DNA of 49,955 nucleotides from an uncultured bacterium (GTDB taxonomy: Bacteria > Bacillota > Clostridia > Oscillospirales > Oscillospiraceae). Both the position numbers and the translations under genes were made by a program. Shown here piece by piece: positions 32,175 through 40,527 of this stretch. Location: positions 1 to 49,955 of the forward strand of contig CAMTMC010000015.1 in the NCBI GenBank assembly GCA_947073515.1, written 5' to 3'. Below the pieces are notes generated by a model, which did no database searches, was not told the DNA's origin, and was given only the letters and a program-made list of their open reading frames with translations. Within the stretch, counting starts at the first letter, position 1, and every line of letters begins with the position of its first letter.

Positions 32175-34316
32175 GTGGGGCGCAAGGAAAAAATCCAAGG
32201 GAACCCCTGGTACAAGGCCCTGGCCATCGTGGTGCTGCTGGCCGCCGCCTTCGGGGCGGGGATCTTTGGGGCGCGGGCCCTGCTGGCCCTGCCCTACCGG
32301 CTGACGGACAGCTGGCAGGACACCGCTGACTTCGACTACATCCTGACGGAGTACCGGGACCAGCTGGTCAGCGGGGTGGCCGCCAGCCGCCGGCTGGAGG
32401 AGGTGGAGCGGGATAAGGACGACAGCTCCGCCGCCGGCTGGACCTACGCCGACCTGGAGGATCTGGAGCGGCAGCTGAAGGACCTGGAACAGATGATGGA
32501 GCCTTCTAACACCTGGTTCCGCTACTCCCTGCGGGCGGCGGACGGGGAGGAGCTGGCCACCAACCGGACGGGAGACAGGCCCCTGGCCGACCAGGTGAAG
32601 CAGGCGCGCCGGTTCACCTTCCGGGCGGGAGAGATCAGTTATGGCGAGGTCTACTACCGGGACGGCATGTATTATGTGACGGAGAGCTGGGATCTGGCCC
32701 AGGACGAGGCCTGGGCCAGTTTCCCGGATGGGATCGAGCAGCTGGACCCGGCGGACGAGGTCCCGGCGGCGCCCGCGGAGAAGCCCCAGATCCTGGTGCT
32801 GGAGTACGGCGTGCCGGAGGAGGTTACCGACGCCATCCAGGACGGGTTTTACACAGCCCGCCGCCAGTGGGGGGATCAGCGGGCCAACTTTGACGTCAAC
32901 CTCACCGGGGCGCTTCAGCTGCTGGCGCTTACCCTGCTGGCCCTGGCCTGTCTCCTGTGGGCCGCCGGCCATAAGTCCGGCGTGGAGGGGGCTCACGCCA
33001 CCTGGCAGGAGAAAATCTGGCTGGAACTGTACGCCGCCGTGATGATCACGGCCGGGGTTTGGCTGGCGGCCTGCGCCTTGGCGCTGGGCCATGAGCTGTA
33101 CGATCTGTCGTACTACCACCAGTACATCCTCCGGACGGACTACCAGCTCTATGAGAACCTGGCCTTAGCCGGGCTGGGGGCAATCTGCGCCTGCGAGGTT
33201 GGGCTGGCGGCCCTGCTGCTGCGGACCTTTGCCGCGCGGCTGAAAACCGGGAGCCTGGCCAGAACCACCCTGCTGTGCAGGGTGGCCACATGGACGGTCA
33301 GGACCGTCCATGATTTCCTTCGCTTCCTCCCATTCACCTGGAAGGCGGTGCTGGGCTTTTTAATCTACTGCGTCCTGTCCTGCATGCTGGCCATGGCGGG
33401 ATACAGCGACGGCGCCTTTATGATGATGTACTGCTTCCTCCAGCTGGCGGCCCTGCTGTTCCTGGGCTGGTGGGTGTACGGCTACCACCTTCTGCGCCAG
33501 GGGACGAAAACCATCGCCAGGGGCAACCTGGAGTACCAGATCGACACCAAAAGGATGCCCTATGATTTAAAGCTCCAGGCGGAGGACCTGAACAACATCT
33601 CCGCCGGGCTGTCCTCCGCCGTGGATGAGAAGATGCGTAGCGAGCGGTTCAAGGCGGAGCTCATCACCAACGTCTCCCACGACCTGAAGACCCCGCTGAC
33701 CTCCATCATCAACTACGTGGGCCTGCTGAAATCCACCCAGCAGACCGACCCCAAGGCCCAGGAGTATATTGAGGTGCTGGACCGGAAGTCCCAGCGGCTG
33801 AAAAAGCTCACCGAGGACCTGGTGGAGGCGTCCAAGGCCTCCACGGGGGTGCTGGCGGTGACCCGGGAGAAGATCGGCATGGCCCAGCTCATCGACCAGG
33901 CCCTGGGGGAGTGGACAGAGAAGCTCAACGACCGGAAGCTCTCCCTGGTGACCAACCTGCCCGAGGGGGAGACCTGGGTGTACGCCGACGGCCGGCACCT
34001 GTGGCGGGTCATTGACAACCTGCTGTCCAACTGCGCCAAGTACGCCATGGAGGGCACCCGGGTCTACCTAGATCTGGCCCGGGGGAAGGGGCAGGTCATG
34101 ATGTCAGTGAAGAACATCTCCCGGGAGCCTCTGAACGTGCCCCCGGAGCGGCTGATGGAGCGCTTCGTCCGGGGGGATGAGTCCCGTACCACCGAGGGGT
34201 CCGGGCTGGGGCTGTCCATCGCCCGGAGCCTCACCGAGCTCCAGGGCGGAACCTTTGAACTGGCGGTGGACGGCGACCTGTTTAAGGCCACAGTCACCCT
34301 GCCCCAGGCAAATTGA
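32175..34316 (+). CDS. Multi-TM sensor histidine kinase
   Basis: The 713-residue kinase has an N-terminal helix (about 12-33), an outside domain of about 200 residues, then a group of five further helices between about residues 245 and 440. A HAMP-like connector is followed by the dimerisation motif NVSHDLKTPLTSIINY (His502), the N-box VIDNLLSNCAKYA and GSGLGLSIARSL. Several helices after a large outside domain are unusual for a plain OmpR-partner kinase, and this architecture recurs in Clostridia. The GTG at 32175 with AAAGGGG upstream is preferred over an in-frame TTG seven codons earlier. The signal is unknown; a lipoprotein gene follows directly and may be a target or partner. Confidence 0.88.
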   Translation: MGRKEKIQGNPWYKALAIVVLLAAAFGAGIFGARALLALPYRLTDSWQDTADFDYILTEYRDQLVSGVAASRRLEEVERDKDDSSAAGWTYADLEDLERQLKDLEQMMEPSNTWFRYSLRAADGEELATNRTGDRPLADQVKQARRFTFRAGEISYGEVYYRDGMYYVTESWDLAQDEAWASFPDGIEQLDPADEVPAAPAEKPQILVLEYGVPEEVTDAIQDGFYTARRQWGDQRANFDVNLTGALQLLALTLLALACLLWAAGHKSGVEGAHATWQEKIWLELYAAVMITAGVWLAACALALGHELYDLSYYHQYILRTDYQLYENLALAGLGAICACEVGLAALLLRTFAARLKTGSLARTTLLCRVATWTVRTVHDFLRFLPFTWKAVLGFLIYCVLSCMLAMAGYSDGAFMMMYCFLQLAALLFLGWWVYGYHLLRQGTKTIARGNLEYQIDTKRMPYDLKLQAEDLNNISAGLSSAVDEKMRSERFKAELITNVSHDLKTPLTSIINYVGLLKSTQQTDPKAQEYIEVLDRKSQRLKKLTEDLVEASKASTGVLAVTREKIGMAQLIDQALGEWTEKLNDRKLSLVTNLPEGETWVYADGRHLWRVIDNLLSNCAKYAMEGTRVYLDLARGKGQVMMSVKNISREPLNVPPERLMERFVRGDESRTTEGSGLGLSIARSLTELQGGTFELAVDGDLFKATVTLPQAN

Positions 34317-34361
34317 CGGGAGATAGGCCCCATGTATCATCAGGAAGGGTGGTGTTTTTCC

Positions 34362-35243
34362 ATGAACACAAAAAAGCTGCTTGCGCTGGCCCTGGGAGGA
34401 GCGCTGCTGTCGGGGAGCCTCACTGGCTGCGGTACCGCGGCGGTGTCCCAAGGAGGAACCGCTCAACTCGGAACAACTTCCCCGGCGGCGGACGCATCTG
34501 CACAGGTTGCCGCTGTGTTGGCTGAGGGCGATGATCCCTCCACTGAAGTTTCCTGTGAGGAATTGTTCAAGCCCTATGAGCGGTTTGGCCTGACATTCGA
34601 TGCCAGCGGGAACGAACTGAAATACAATGGCAAAACCGTGCGGTGGTTCGAGGACTACTATACTGTGGGAAACGGGTTACAGGCCGGAAACGACTTTTTC
34701 AACGAGAATGGCGTGGTTGATGTATATGCTGTCCGTGACCTCACCAACATTGCCCGTGCCCAAGACGGCTCCTTTGACCCTGGCGGAACACTCATTGGGA
34801 TCAAGGAGTTTTCGGCGGAAGAATTTGCCGCCCGTGACATTGAGGCGATGAAAAGCCTGCCTCCCGCCGCCGTGACAGCGGGTGATGCCCTCACCGAAGA
34901 TGAACTTGGAGAAACGGCAAAGGAGTACGAGGCATTTGGCGTCACCTATGACGCCAGGAGTGACCAGTGGTACTTCAACGGTGAAAAGGTCCGGTTTTTC
35001 CGGGATGTGCTGACCTCCAATGGCGAGGGGTTGACCAGCGGGAAATTCAAGGGTTCAATCCGTACTTTGGGGAGCGGGGACGGGACCATCGACATTTACA
35101 CGGTCCGTGACTTTGACCGCCCGGACGCCTTTGGGAATGGGACGCTGACCGGCGTTGAGAAATACAGCCAAGGGGAATTTGACGAGCATACACGTGAAGA
35201 AATACGGTCCAGCTCTGGCAAATGTATTGTAACGCAGGAGTAA
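34362..35243 (+). CDS. Lipoprotein made of two copies of one domain
   Basis: The signal MNTKKLLALALGGALLSGSL ends in the lipobox LTGC, so the protein is lipid-anchored outside. After a Ser/Ala/Thr linker come two copies of a domain of about 95 residues. The first (about 75-160) has FGLTFDASGNELKYNGKTVR, then FEDYY, VVDVYAVRDL and GTLIGIKEFSAEEF. The second (about 192-279) has FGVTYDARSDQWYFNGEKVR, FRDVL, TIDIYTVRDF and GTLTGVEKYSQGEF. I recall similar units near M56/BlaR1-like proteins of Clostridia but cannot name the family. Start at 34362 has AAGGGTGG upstream. It lies 45 nt after the kinase gene and before a terminator, so it belongs to that operon. Confidence 0.8.
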   Translation: MNTKKLLALALGGALLSGSLTGCGTAAVSQGGTAQLGTTSPAADASAQVAAVLAEGDDPSTEVSCEELFKPYERFGLTFDASGNELKYNGKTVRWFEDYYTVGNGLQAGNDFFNENGVVDVYAVRDLTNIARAQDGSFDPGGTLIGIKEFSAEEFAARDIEAMKSLPPAAVTAGDALTEDELGETAKEYEAFGVTYDARSDQWYFNGEKVRFFRDVLTSNGEGLTSGKFKGSIRTLGSGDGTIDIYTVRDFDRPDAFGNGTLTGVEKYSQGEFDEHTREEIRSSSGKCIVTQE

Positions 35244-35252
35244 AGAACTGAC

Positions 35253-35290
35253 GCGCGGGGGCACATGCTATGTGTCCCCGCGCCATTTTT
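35253..35290 (+). terminator. Terminator of the regulator-kinase-lipoprotein operon
   Basis: GCGCGGGGGCACAT and ATGTGTCCCCGCGC form a stem of 14 bp with one mismatch and a short loop, followed by CATTTTTAT. Confidence 0.88.
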
Positions 35291-35337
35291 ATCCCAAAGA
35301 AAAATTATAAAAAAACTATGGCTTTTTTCGTAACTTG

Positions 35338-35346
35338 TGCTATGAT
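35338..35346 (+). promoter_or_regulatory. Extended -10 promoter of the 35403 lipoprotein gene
   Basis: TGCTATGAT is an extended -10 element about 57 nt before the start codon. A weak -35 (TGGCTT) lies 16 bp upstream of TATGAT. Confidence 0.5.
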
Positions 35347-35402
35347 GATAGGTAGGATTATTCTGTGGCAGTATGCCCTGGTAGATTGAAGGAGTGGACG
35401 GC

Positions 35403-36863
35403 ATGGAGAAAAAGCGGACGGCCCTGGGGCTGATCCTGGCCGTTATGCTGACAGTAAGCGGCTGCCTGTTCCGTTCTCCGGCGGAGCTGTACCGCCAGCC
35501 GGAGAAGTCGGCGGGCTACGAGCAGCTCAACGCCGCCATCCGCCAGGTGAAGAACAGCCTGGGGGCCGAGCTGGGCGTCCAGGTGGAGGACGCCGCCATT
35601 ATGTCCGGGGACAATACCAACACCATCCAGCTCCAGGATCTGGACGGGGACGGCCGGCGGGAGAGCGCCCTTACCTTCCTCCGGGCCCCGGGAGTGGAGA
35701 AGCCCATGCGGATCTACATCTTCACCCAGGATGAGGAAGAGGCGTACGCTGTCACTGGCGTGGTGGAGGGCGAGGGCAGCGCCATTTACGCCATCGACTA
35801 CGCCCAGCTTAACGGTGAGGGCCGGAAGGAGCTGGTGGTCCACTGGCAGATCAGTTCCGGCGCCTACCAGCTGGGGGTGTACACCTTTGACGAGCTGCTT
35901 CCCCGGGAGAGCGCGGCTCAAAACGGCCAGAGTAGCCCTGTCCAGGAGGCGGTTTCCCCGCCCGGCCGGGCGGAGCTGACGGCGGTGGAGCTGTTGCTGA
36001 CCCGGTGCAGCGTGGCCGCCGACGGCTCCAGCGGCGTGCGCCTGATGGACATGGACCAGGATACCCGCACGGAGATCGCGGTGACCCGCCTGGACCCCGG
36101 CGGAATGAACAGCACGGTGGAGCTGTACGGCTGGCGGAACGGGGGGATGAGATCCCTGGCGTCGGCCGGCCTGTCCAACGGCGTGACCGCGCTCAACCGC
36201 ATCCGCTCCAACTACCTGGCCGGGGAGTACCGCCCCCCAGCCCTGTACGTCACAGGCACCTTGGCGGATAACAGGCGGATCATTGACGTGCTGGCTTGGA
36301 TGGACGGGGAGCTGGTCAACCTCACTCTGGATGAGGCCGGCGTGAGCCGGGAGGTGATCCAGGGCTACACAGAGGTGATCCCCACCGACATCAACGACGA
36401 CTACGTGGTGGAGCTGCCCTGCCCCACCCCCCTGCCCGTGTATGGGGAGAGCTCCTCCAACAACTTCTGGCTCATCGACTGGAGCCAGTACGACAGCAGG
36501 GGCAACCGCAACCATGTGCTCACCACCTACCACAACGTGTCCGACGGCTGGTATCTGGAGATCCCGGGGAGCTGGCGGGATCAGATCACCATTTCCCGCA
36601 ATGACCAGGTCACTGGCCTGCGGGAGGTGATCTTCTCCCAGTGGCGGGGGGCGGATCGGGAGCCAAAGCCATTCCTGTCCATCTACCGCCTGTCCACCAA
36701 CCGGACTGGCGCCGGGGCGGATAGCAGCTGGTTTATCCTTCGGGAGGAGGAGAATGTGGTCTACGCCGCCCGGTTCCACCCGGGAGGCTGGAACAGCGGC
36801 CTGGAGGAGATGGATCTGCTGGAGCGGTTCAAGACCATTCAGACCAGCTGGTATTACGAGTAG
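35403..36863 (+). CDS. Lipoprotein of unknown function with FG-GAP-like segments
   Basis: The 486-residue protein has a lipobox (MLTVSGC) after a short hydrophobic signal, so it is anchored outside the membrane. I cannot name its family. Two segments, IQLQDLDGDGRRESALTF near residue 80 and VRLMDMDQDTRTEIAVTRLD near residue 215, resemble Asp-rich calcium-binding FG-GAP/VCBS loops. This suggests a beta-propeller-like middle. The C-terminal third contains WYLEIPGSWRDQITISRND and is probably a separate beta-rich domain. AAGGAG precedes the ATG, which is chosen over a GTG three codons upstream. It stands 46 nt before a two-component regulator gene without a terminator and is likely part of that operon. 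Confidence 0.78.
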   Translation: MEKKRTALGLILAVMLTVSGCLFRSPAELYRQPEKSAGYEQLNAAIRQVKNSLGAELGVQVEDAAIMSGDNTNTIQLQDLDGDGRRESALTFLRAPGVEKPMRIYIFTQDEEEAYAVTGVVEGEGSAIYAIDYAQLNGEGRKELVVHWQISSGAYQLGVYTFDELLPRESAAQNGQSSPVQEAVSPPGRAELTAVELLLTRCSVAADGSSGVRLMDMDQDTRTEIAVTRLDPGGMNSTVELYGWRNGGMRSLASAGLSNGVTALNRIRSNYLAGEYRPPALYVTGTLADNRRIIDVLAWMDGELVNLTLDEAGVSREVIQGYTEVIPTDINDDYVVELPCPTPLPVYGESSSNNFWLIDWSQYDSRGNRNHVLTTYHNVSDGWYLEIPGSWRDQITISRNDQVTGLREVIFSQWRGADREPKPFLSIYRLSTNRTGAGADSSWFILREEENVVYAARFHPGGWNSGLEEMDLLERFKTIQTSWYYE

Positions 36864-36909
36864 GCCGGTTTCCGGGCCCTGACTTACCCATCAAAGGGGG
36901 AGCGTTCCT

Positions 36910-37599
36910 GTGAGAAAAGTATTAGTCCTGGAGGACGAGGAGAATATCCGCAGCTTTGTGGTCATCAACCTGAAGCGGGCGGGCTACCAGACCATTGAGG
37001 CGGCCACCGGCGAGGACGCCTTAACGGCGGTAAAGGACAACCCGGACATCAAGGTGGCCCTGCTGGACATCATGCTGCCGGGGATCGACGGTTTTGAGGT
37101 CTGCCGGCGCATCCGGGCTATGGACAACAAAATCGGCATTATCATGCTCACCGCCCGGGCCCAGGAGATGGACAAGGTCACCGGGCTGATGACCGGGGCG
37201 GACGACTATGTGACAAAGCCCTTCTCCCCGGCGGAGCTCACCGCCCGGGTGGACGCCCTGTTCCGCCGCACCGGCGGGGATGAGGCGCTGGCGTCCCCGG
37301 ACGAGATCAGCGACCCGCCCTTCCTGCTGAATACCCGGAACCGCACCCTGGAGAAAAACGGCCAGCGGGTGAAACTGACCCAGGTGGAGTACTCCATTGT
37401 CAAGCTGTTTATGGAGAACCCGGGGAAGGCCCTGTCCCGGGAGGAGATTTTGGACACTGTCTGGGGAAAGGACTACTTCGGCGAGCTGAAAATCGTGGAT
37501 GTGAACATCCGCCGCCTGCGGATTAAGATTGAGGACAACGCCCAGAAGCCCACGTTTGTGAATACCGTGTGGGGCTACGGCTATAAGTGGGGGAGCTGA
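36910..37599 (+). CDS. OmpR-family response regulator
   Basis: The 229-residue regulator starts with GTG after AAAGGGGGAG. The receiver runs from MRKVLVLEDEENIRSFVVIN through VALLDIMLPGIDG, MLTARAQEMDK and DDYVTKPFSP. The winged helix ends FVNTVWGYGYKWGS. The last 20 codons and 19 nt past the stop are repeated 230 bp downstream (37766-37848). It pairs with the kinase encoded at 37883-39310. The usual close coupling of the two genes is broken by 283 nt of repeat and hairpin sequence, so kinase expression may be modified. Confidence 0.92.
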   Translation: MRKVLVLEDEENIRSFVVINLKRAGYQTIEAATGEDALTAVKDNPDIKVALLDIMLPGIDGFEVCRRIRAMDNKIGIIMLTARAQEMDKVTGLMTGADDYVTKPFSPAELTARVDALFRRTGGDEALASPDEISDPPFLLNTRNRTLEKNGQRVKLTQVEYSIVKLFMENPGKALSREEILDTVWGKDYFGELKIVDVNIRRLRIKIEDNAQKPTFVNTVWGYGYKWGS

Positions 37600-37618
37600 T
37601 TTGGACAGGCCTGTACGG
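37536..37618 (+). repeat. 83-bp direct repeat, copy 1 (3' end of the regulator gene)
   Basis: It spans the last codons, the TGA stop and 19 nt of the 36910-37599 gene. It matches 37766-37848 with two differences: C/T at 37578 versus 37808, a silent change in a Tyr codon, and G/A at 37603 versus 37833, after the stop. Confidence 0.95.
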
Positions 37619-37765
37619 GCGTTGTCCCGGGCCCCCGAAAGGCGGGGCGGCCGGCAGGCCGCAAATTCCCGGGCCAAACGGGCCGGGAATTTCCGGAGGC
37701 GGAATTAATTTCCGCCGAGGATTTAAAAATAAAAGGGCTCCCATGGGGCCTGCCCCATGGGAAAT
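37619..37765. repeat. 147-bp hairpin-rich insert between the direct repeats
   Basis: Four consecutive palindromes fill this stretch: GCGGCC/GGCCGC (37647-37662), AAATTCCCGGGCC/GGCCGGGAATTT (37663-37692, one bulge), GGCGGAA/TTCCGCC (37698-37716) and CCCATGGGGC/GCCCCATGGG (37740-37761). It encodes nothing plausible. Such density of hairpins suggests a small mobile or REP/MITE-like repeat, not yet named. Confidence 0.75.
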
Positions 37766-37848
37766 CAACGCCCAGAAGCCCACGTTTGTGAATACCGTGT
37801 GGGGCTATGGCTATAAGTGGGGGAGCTGATTTAGACAGGCCTGTACGG
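37766..37848 (+). repeat. 83-bp direct repeat, copy 2
   Basis: This copy carries the codons for NAQKPTFVNTVWGYGYKWGS and the stop but no regulator gene before it. It looks like the displaced original 3' end, or an extra copy made with the insert. It ends 35 nt before the kinase start. Confidence 0.95.
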
Positions 37849-37882
37849 CCTGGCGGACTAATTGCGTAGAGGAGGTGAATCC

Positions 37883-39310
37883 ATGGCCAAGACCACAAAA
37901 CTAGATGACAAAGTAAAAATCCGTGGGATCCGCCGCCGCTGGCTGGTGAACAGCGTGGGCGTGGTGGCGCTGATCCTGGCCCTGGCCGTGGGTGCCTTCG
38001 CCGCCGCCCTATGGAACTACTACTACAGCGACACGGCTGAGGACCTGATGAAGACCGCCGCCTCCACCGCCAACGGCTTCCGGCTGTATACCCGGTCCGA
38101 CTACCGGGCCACAGCCCAGCAGACAGTGAACAACTACGAGGAGAAGAGCCAGCTGGAGCTACAGTTCCTGGATACCACCGGGGCGGTGCTCTTCTCCGGC
38201 AACGACCTGACCGCCGGGTCCACCCCGGGCACCCCGGACATCCAGAGGGCCCTGGAGGGCCGGGCTACCGAGCACTGGATGGGCCGGGACCCCTCCACCG
38301 GGGAGCGGATCCTGGCCGCCGCCAGCCCGGTGATCTACCAGGGGGAAACGGTGGGGATCATCCGCTACGTCACCTCCCTGTCGGGCATCGACCGGCAGTT
38401 CGTGTTTTCCACAGCGGTGATCTCCGTCATCGCCCTGGCGATCTTCGCCATGGTGTACTTCTCCAACCTGTACTTTGTCCGGTCCATCGTGGAGCCCCTG
38501 GCCGGCATCACCGAAATCGCCAAGGTCATCGCCGACGGCAGTTATGGGGTGCAGATTGAAAAACGCTATGACGATGAGATCGGCGAGCTCACCGACGCCA
38601 TCAATAACATGTCCATGAAGATCGCCCAGTCAGAGAAGGCCCAGAGCGAGTTCATCTCCTCTGTCTCCCACGAGCTGCGGACCCCCCTCACCGCCATCAG
38701 CGGCTGGGCGGAGACCATCCAGAGCGGGGAGATCACCAACCCCCGGGATTTGCGCAACGGCATGGGCATCATCGTGTCAGAGGCCCGGCGGCTGACCAAC
38801 ATGGTGGAGGAGCTGCTGGAGTTCTCCCGGATTGAGGACGGCCGGTTCACCCTGGCGGTGGAGCCCCTGGACCTGAAGGCGGAGCTGGAGGACGCGGTGT
38901 ACACCTACACGGAATTCTTCCGGAAGGAGGGCATCGCCCTGAAGTACGCCGGCGGGCCGGAGGAGATGCTGCCCATCTCCGGCGACCCGGAGCGGCTGCG
39001 GCAGGTGTTCTGCAACCTGCTGGACAACGCCGCCAAGCACGGCGGGGCGGGCAGGCAGATTGACGTGTCCGCGTTCCAGGAGGGGATGGGGGCGGTCATC
39101 ACCATCCGGGACTACGGCCCCGGCGTCCCGGAGGGGGAGCTGCCCTACGTCAAGAATAAGTTCTACAAGGGCAGCTCCAAGGCCCGGGGGTCCGGCATCG
39201 GCCTGGCGGTGTGCGAGGAGATCATCACCCGCCATGAGGGGCGGCTGGACATCGGGAACGCCCCGGGGGGCGGCTGCCTGGTGACCATCCGCCTGCCCAT
39301 CGACCAATAG
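37883..39310 (+). CDS. Sensor histidine kinase (PhoR/WalK-like plan)
   Basis: The 475-residue kinase has a first helix (about 20-42), an outside PAS/Cache-like domain (about 45-170) and a second helix (about 174-197, FVFSTAVISVIALAIFAMVYF). Then come HAMP (about 198-250), the phospho-acceptor motif SSVSHELRTPLTAISGWAE (His263), the N-box VFCNLLDNAAKHGG and GSGIGLAVCEEI. It partners the regulator encoded at 36910-37599. GAGGAGGTG precedes the ATG at 37883. Confidence 0.9.
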   Translation: MAKTTKLDDKVKIRGIRRRWLVNSVGVVALILALAVGAFAAALWNYYYSDTAEDLMKTAASTANGFRLYTRSDYRATAQQTVNNYEEKSQLELQFLDTTGAVLFSGNDLTAGSTPGTPDIQRALEGRATEHWMGRDPSTGERILAAASPVIYQGETVGIIRYVTSLSGIDRQFVFSTAVISVIALAIFAMVYFSNLYFVRSIVEPLAGITEIAKVIADGSYGVQIEKRYDDEIGELTDAINNMSMKIAQSEKAQSEFISSVSHELRTPLTAISGWAETIQSGEITNPRDLRNGMGIIVSEARRLTNMVEELLEFSRIEDGRFTLAVEPLDLKAELEDAVYTYTEFFRKEGIALKYAGGPEEMLPISGDPERLRQVFCNLLDNAAKHGGAGRQIDVSAFQEGMGAVITIRDYGPGVPEGELPYVKNKFYKGSSKARGSGIGLAVCEEIITRHEGRLDIGNAPGGGCLVTIRLPIDQ

Positions 39311-39425
39311 GAGCGAGGGGTTGATACCCCGATTGCGGTTCCGGAAGATATCTGATAGAATAGGAGCGGCCGGCGGCGGGGCCTGTCCCGCCCGGATCGG
39401 CCAGCCCGTGATAAGGAGAACCCAC

Positions 39426-40403
39426 ATGTCCCAACAAGACAACCAGAACCAGCGCCCCGCCCAGGGTTTTAAGACCATGTGCGGGGGGCAGGCCCTCATT
39501 GAGGGCATTATGATGCGGGGGCCCAAGAAGCAGGCCATTGTGGTCCGGGGACCCGGCGGGGAGCTGGAGATCCAGGAGAAGGAGCTCAAGCTGCTGAAAG
39601 AGCGCTACCCCGTCCTGGGCCTGCCCCTGATCCGGGGGCTGGTGACCTTCGGTGACTCCATGTATAACGGGGTCACCGCCCTGATGTACTCCGCCCAGTT
39701 CTTCCCCGAGGAGGAGGAAGAGGAGCCCTCCAAGTTCGAGACCTGGCTCAGCGGCCGCCTGGGCAGCGAGAGGGCCGGGGCCTTTTTTACCGGCCTGGCG
39801 GTGTTCCTGGGGATGGCCATATCCGTGGGGCTGTTTTTCCTCCTGCCCACCCTGCTGGGCAGCGCCGTGATGGTGGTGACCCCCTCCATGCTGGCCCGGA
39901 ACCTGGCGGAGAGCCTGCTGAAAATCTTGATCTTTGTGGCCTACCTGGCCCTGTGCTCCCGGATGGGGGAGATGAGGCGGGTGTTCTCCTACCACGGGGC
40001 GGAGCACAAGACCATCTTCTGCTATGAGGCCGGGCTGCCCCTGACGGTGGAGAACGTGCGCAAGCAGCCCCGGCACCACCCCCGCTGCGGCACCAGCTTC
40101 CTGTTCATGGTCATCGCCATCTCAATCCTGGTGTCCACGGTGATATTCGCCATCTGGCCGGTGAGCAACCCCATCCTCCGTTTTCTGGCCCATCTGGCCA
40201 TGCTGCCCCTGGTGGTGGGCGTCAGCTATGAGGTCAACCGCTGGGCGGGCCGCCACGATGGGGGGATCACCCGGCTGTTCATCGCCCCCGGCCTGTGGCT
40301 GCAAAATTTTACGACCTTCGAGCCGGATGACGGGATGATCGAAGTGGGCATCCGGGCCCTGGAGCTGGTGCTGCCGGAGGAGCGGGGCGAGGACGCGTGG
40401 TGA
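39426..40403 (+). CDS. DUF1385 (YqhQ-family) membrane protein
   Basis: The 325-residue protein carries the family's N-terminal motif CGGQALIEGIMMRGPKK and the central YHGAEHKTIFCYEAG and HHPRCGTSFLF segments, with four or five hydrophobic helices. The His/Cys set looks like a metal-binding site. Function is unknown in spite of wide occurrence in Firmicutes. DUF1385 genes next to prmC are a common arrangement. Start at 39426 has AAGGAG upstream; the longer open frame before it overlaps nothing conserved. Confidence 0.9.
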   Translation: MSQQDNQNQRPAQGFKTMCGGQALIEGIMMRGPKKQAIVVRGPGGELEIQEKELKLLKERYPVLGLPLIRGLVTFGDSMYNGVTALMYSAQFFPEEEEEEPSKFETWLSGRLGSERAGAFFTGLAVFLGMAISVGLFFLLPTLLGSAVMVVTPSMLARNLAESLLKILIFVAYLALCSRMGEMRRVFSYHGAEHKTIFCYEAGLPLTVENVRKQPRHHPRCGTSFLFMVIAISILVSTVIFAIWPVSNPILRFLAHLAMLPLVVGVSYEVNRWAGRHDGGITRLFIAPGLWLQNFTTFEPDDGMIEVGIRALELVLPEERGEDAW

Positions 40404-40441
40404 CGCCGTCCCGGGCTTCGCTTCCCCGGGAGCGGGAACGC

Positions 40442-40500
40442 CCGCCCTCCGGGCGGACGCTAAGAATCTGTACCAATCGCCTTGGCACCTCGGCGATTCT
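40442..40500 (+). repeat. Two small hairpins between DUF1385 and prmC
   Basis: CCGCCC/GGGCGG (about 40444-40457) and AATCGCC/GGCGATT (40477-40500) can form stems in the 124-nt spacer. No T-run follows, so they are not typical terminators. They may be degenerate repeats or a processing site. Confidence 0.35.
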
Positions 40501-40527
40501 AAGAAATACATCAGGAAGGTGATTTGG

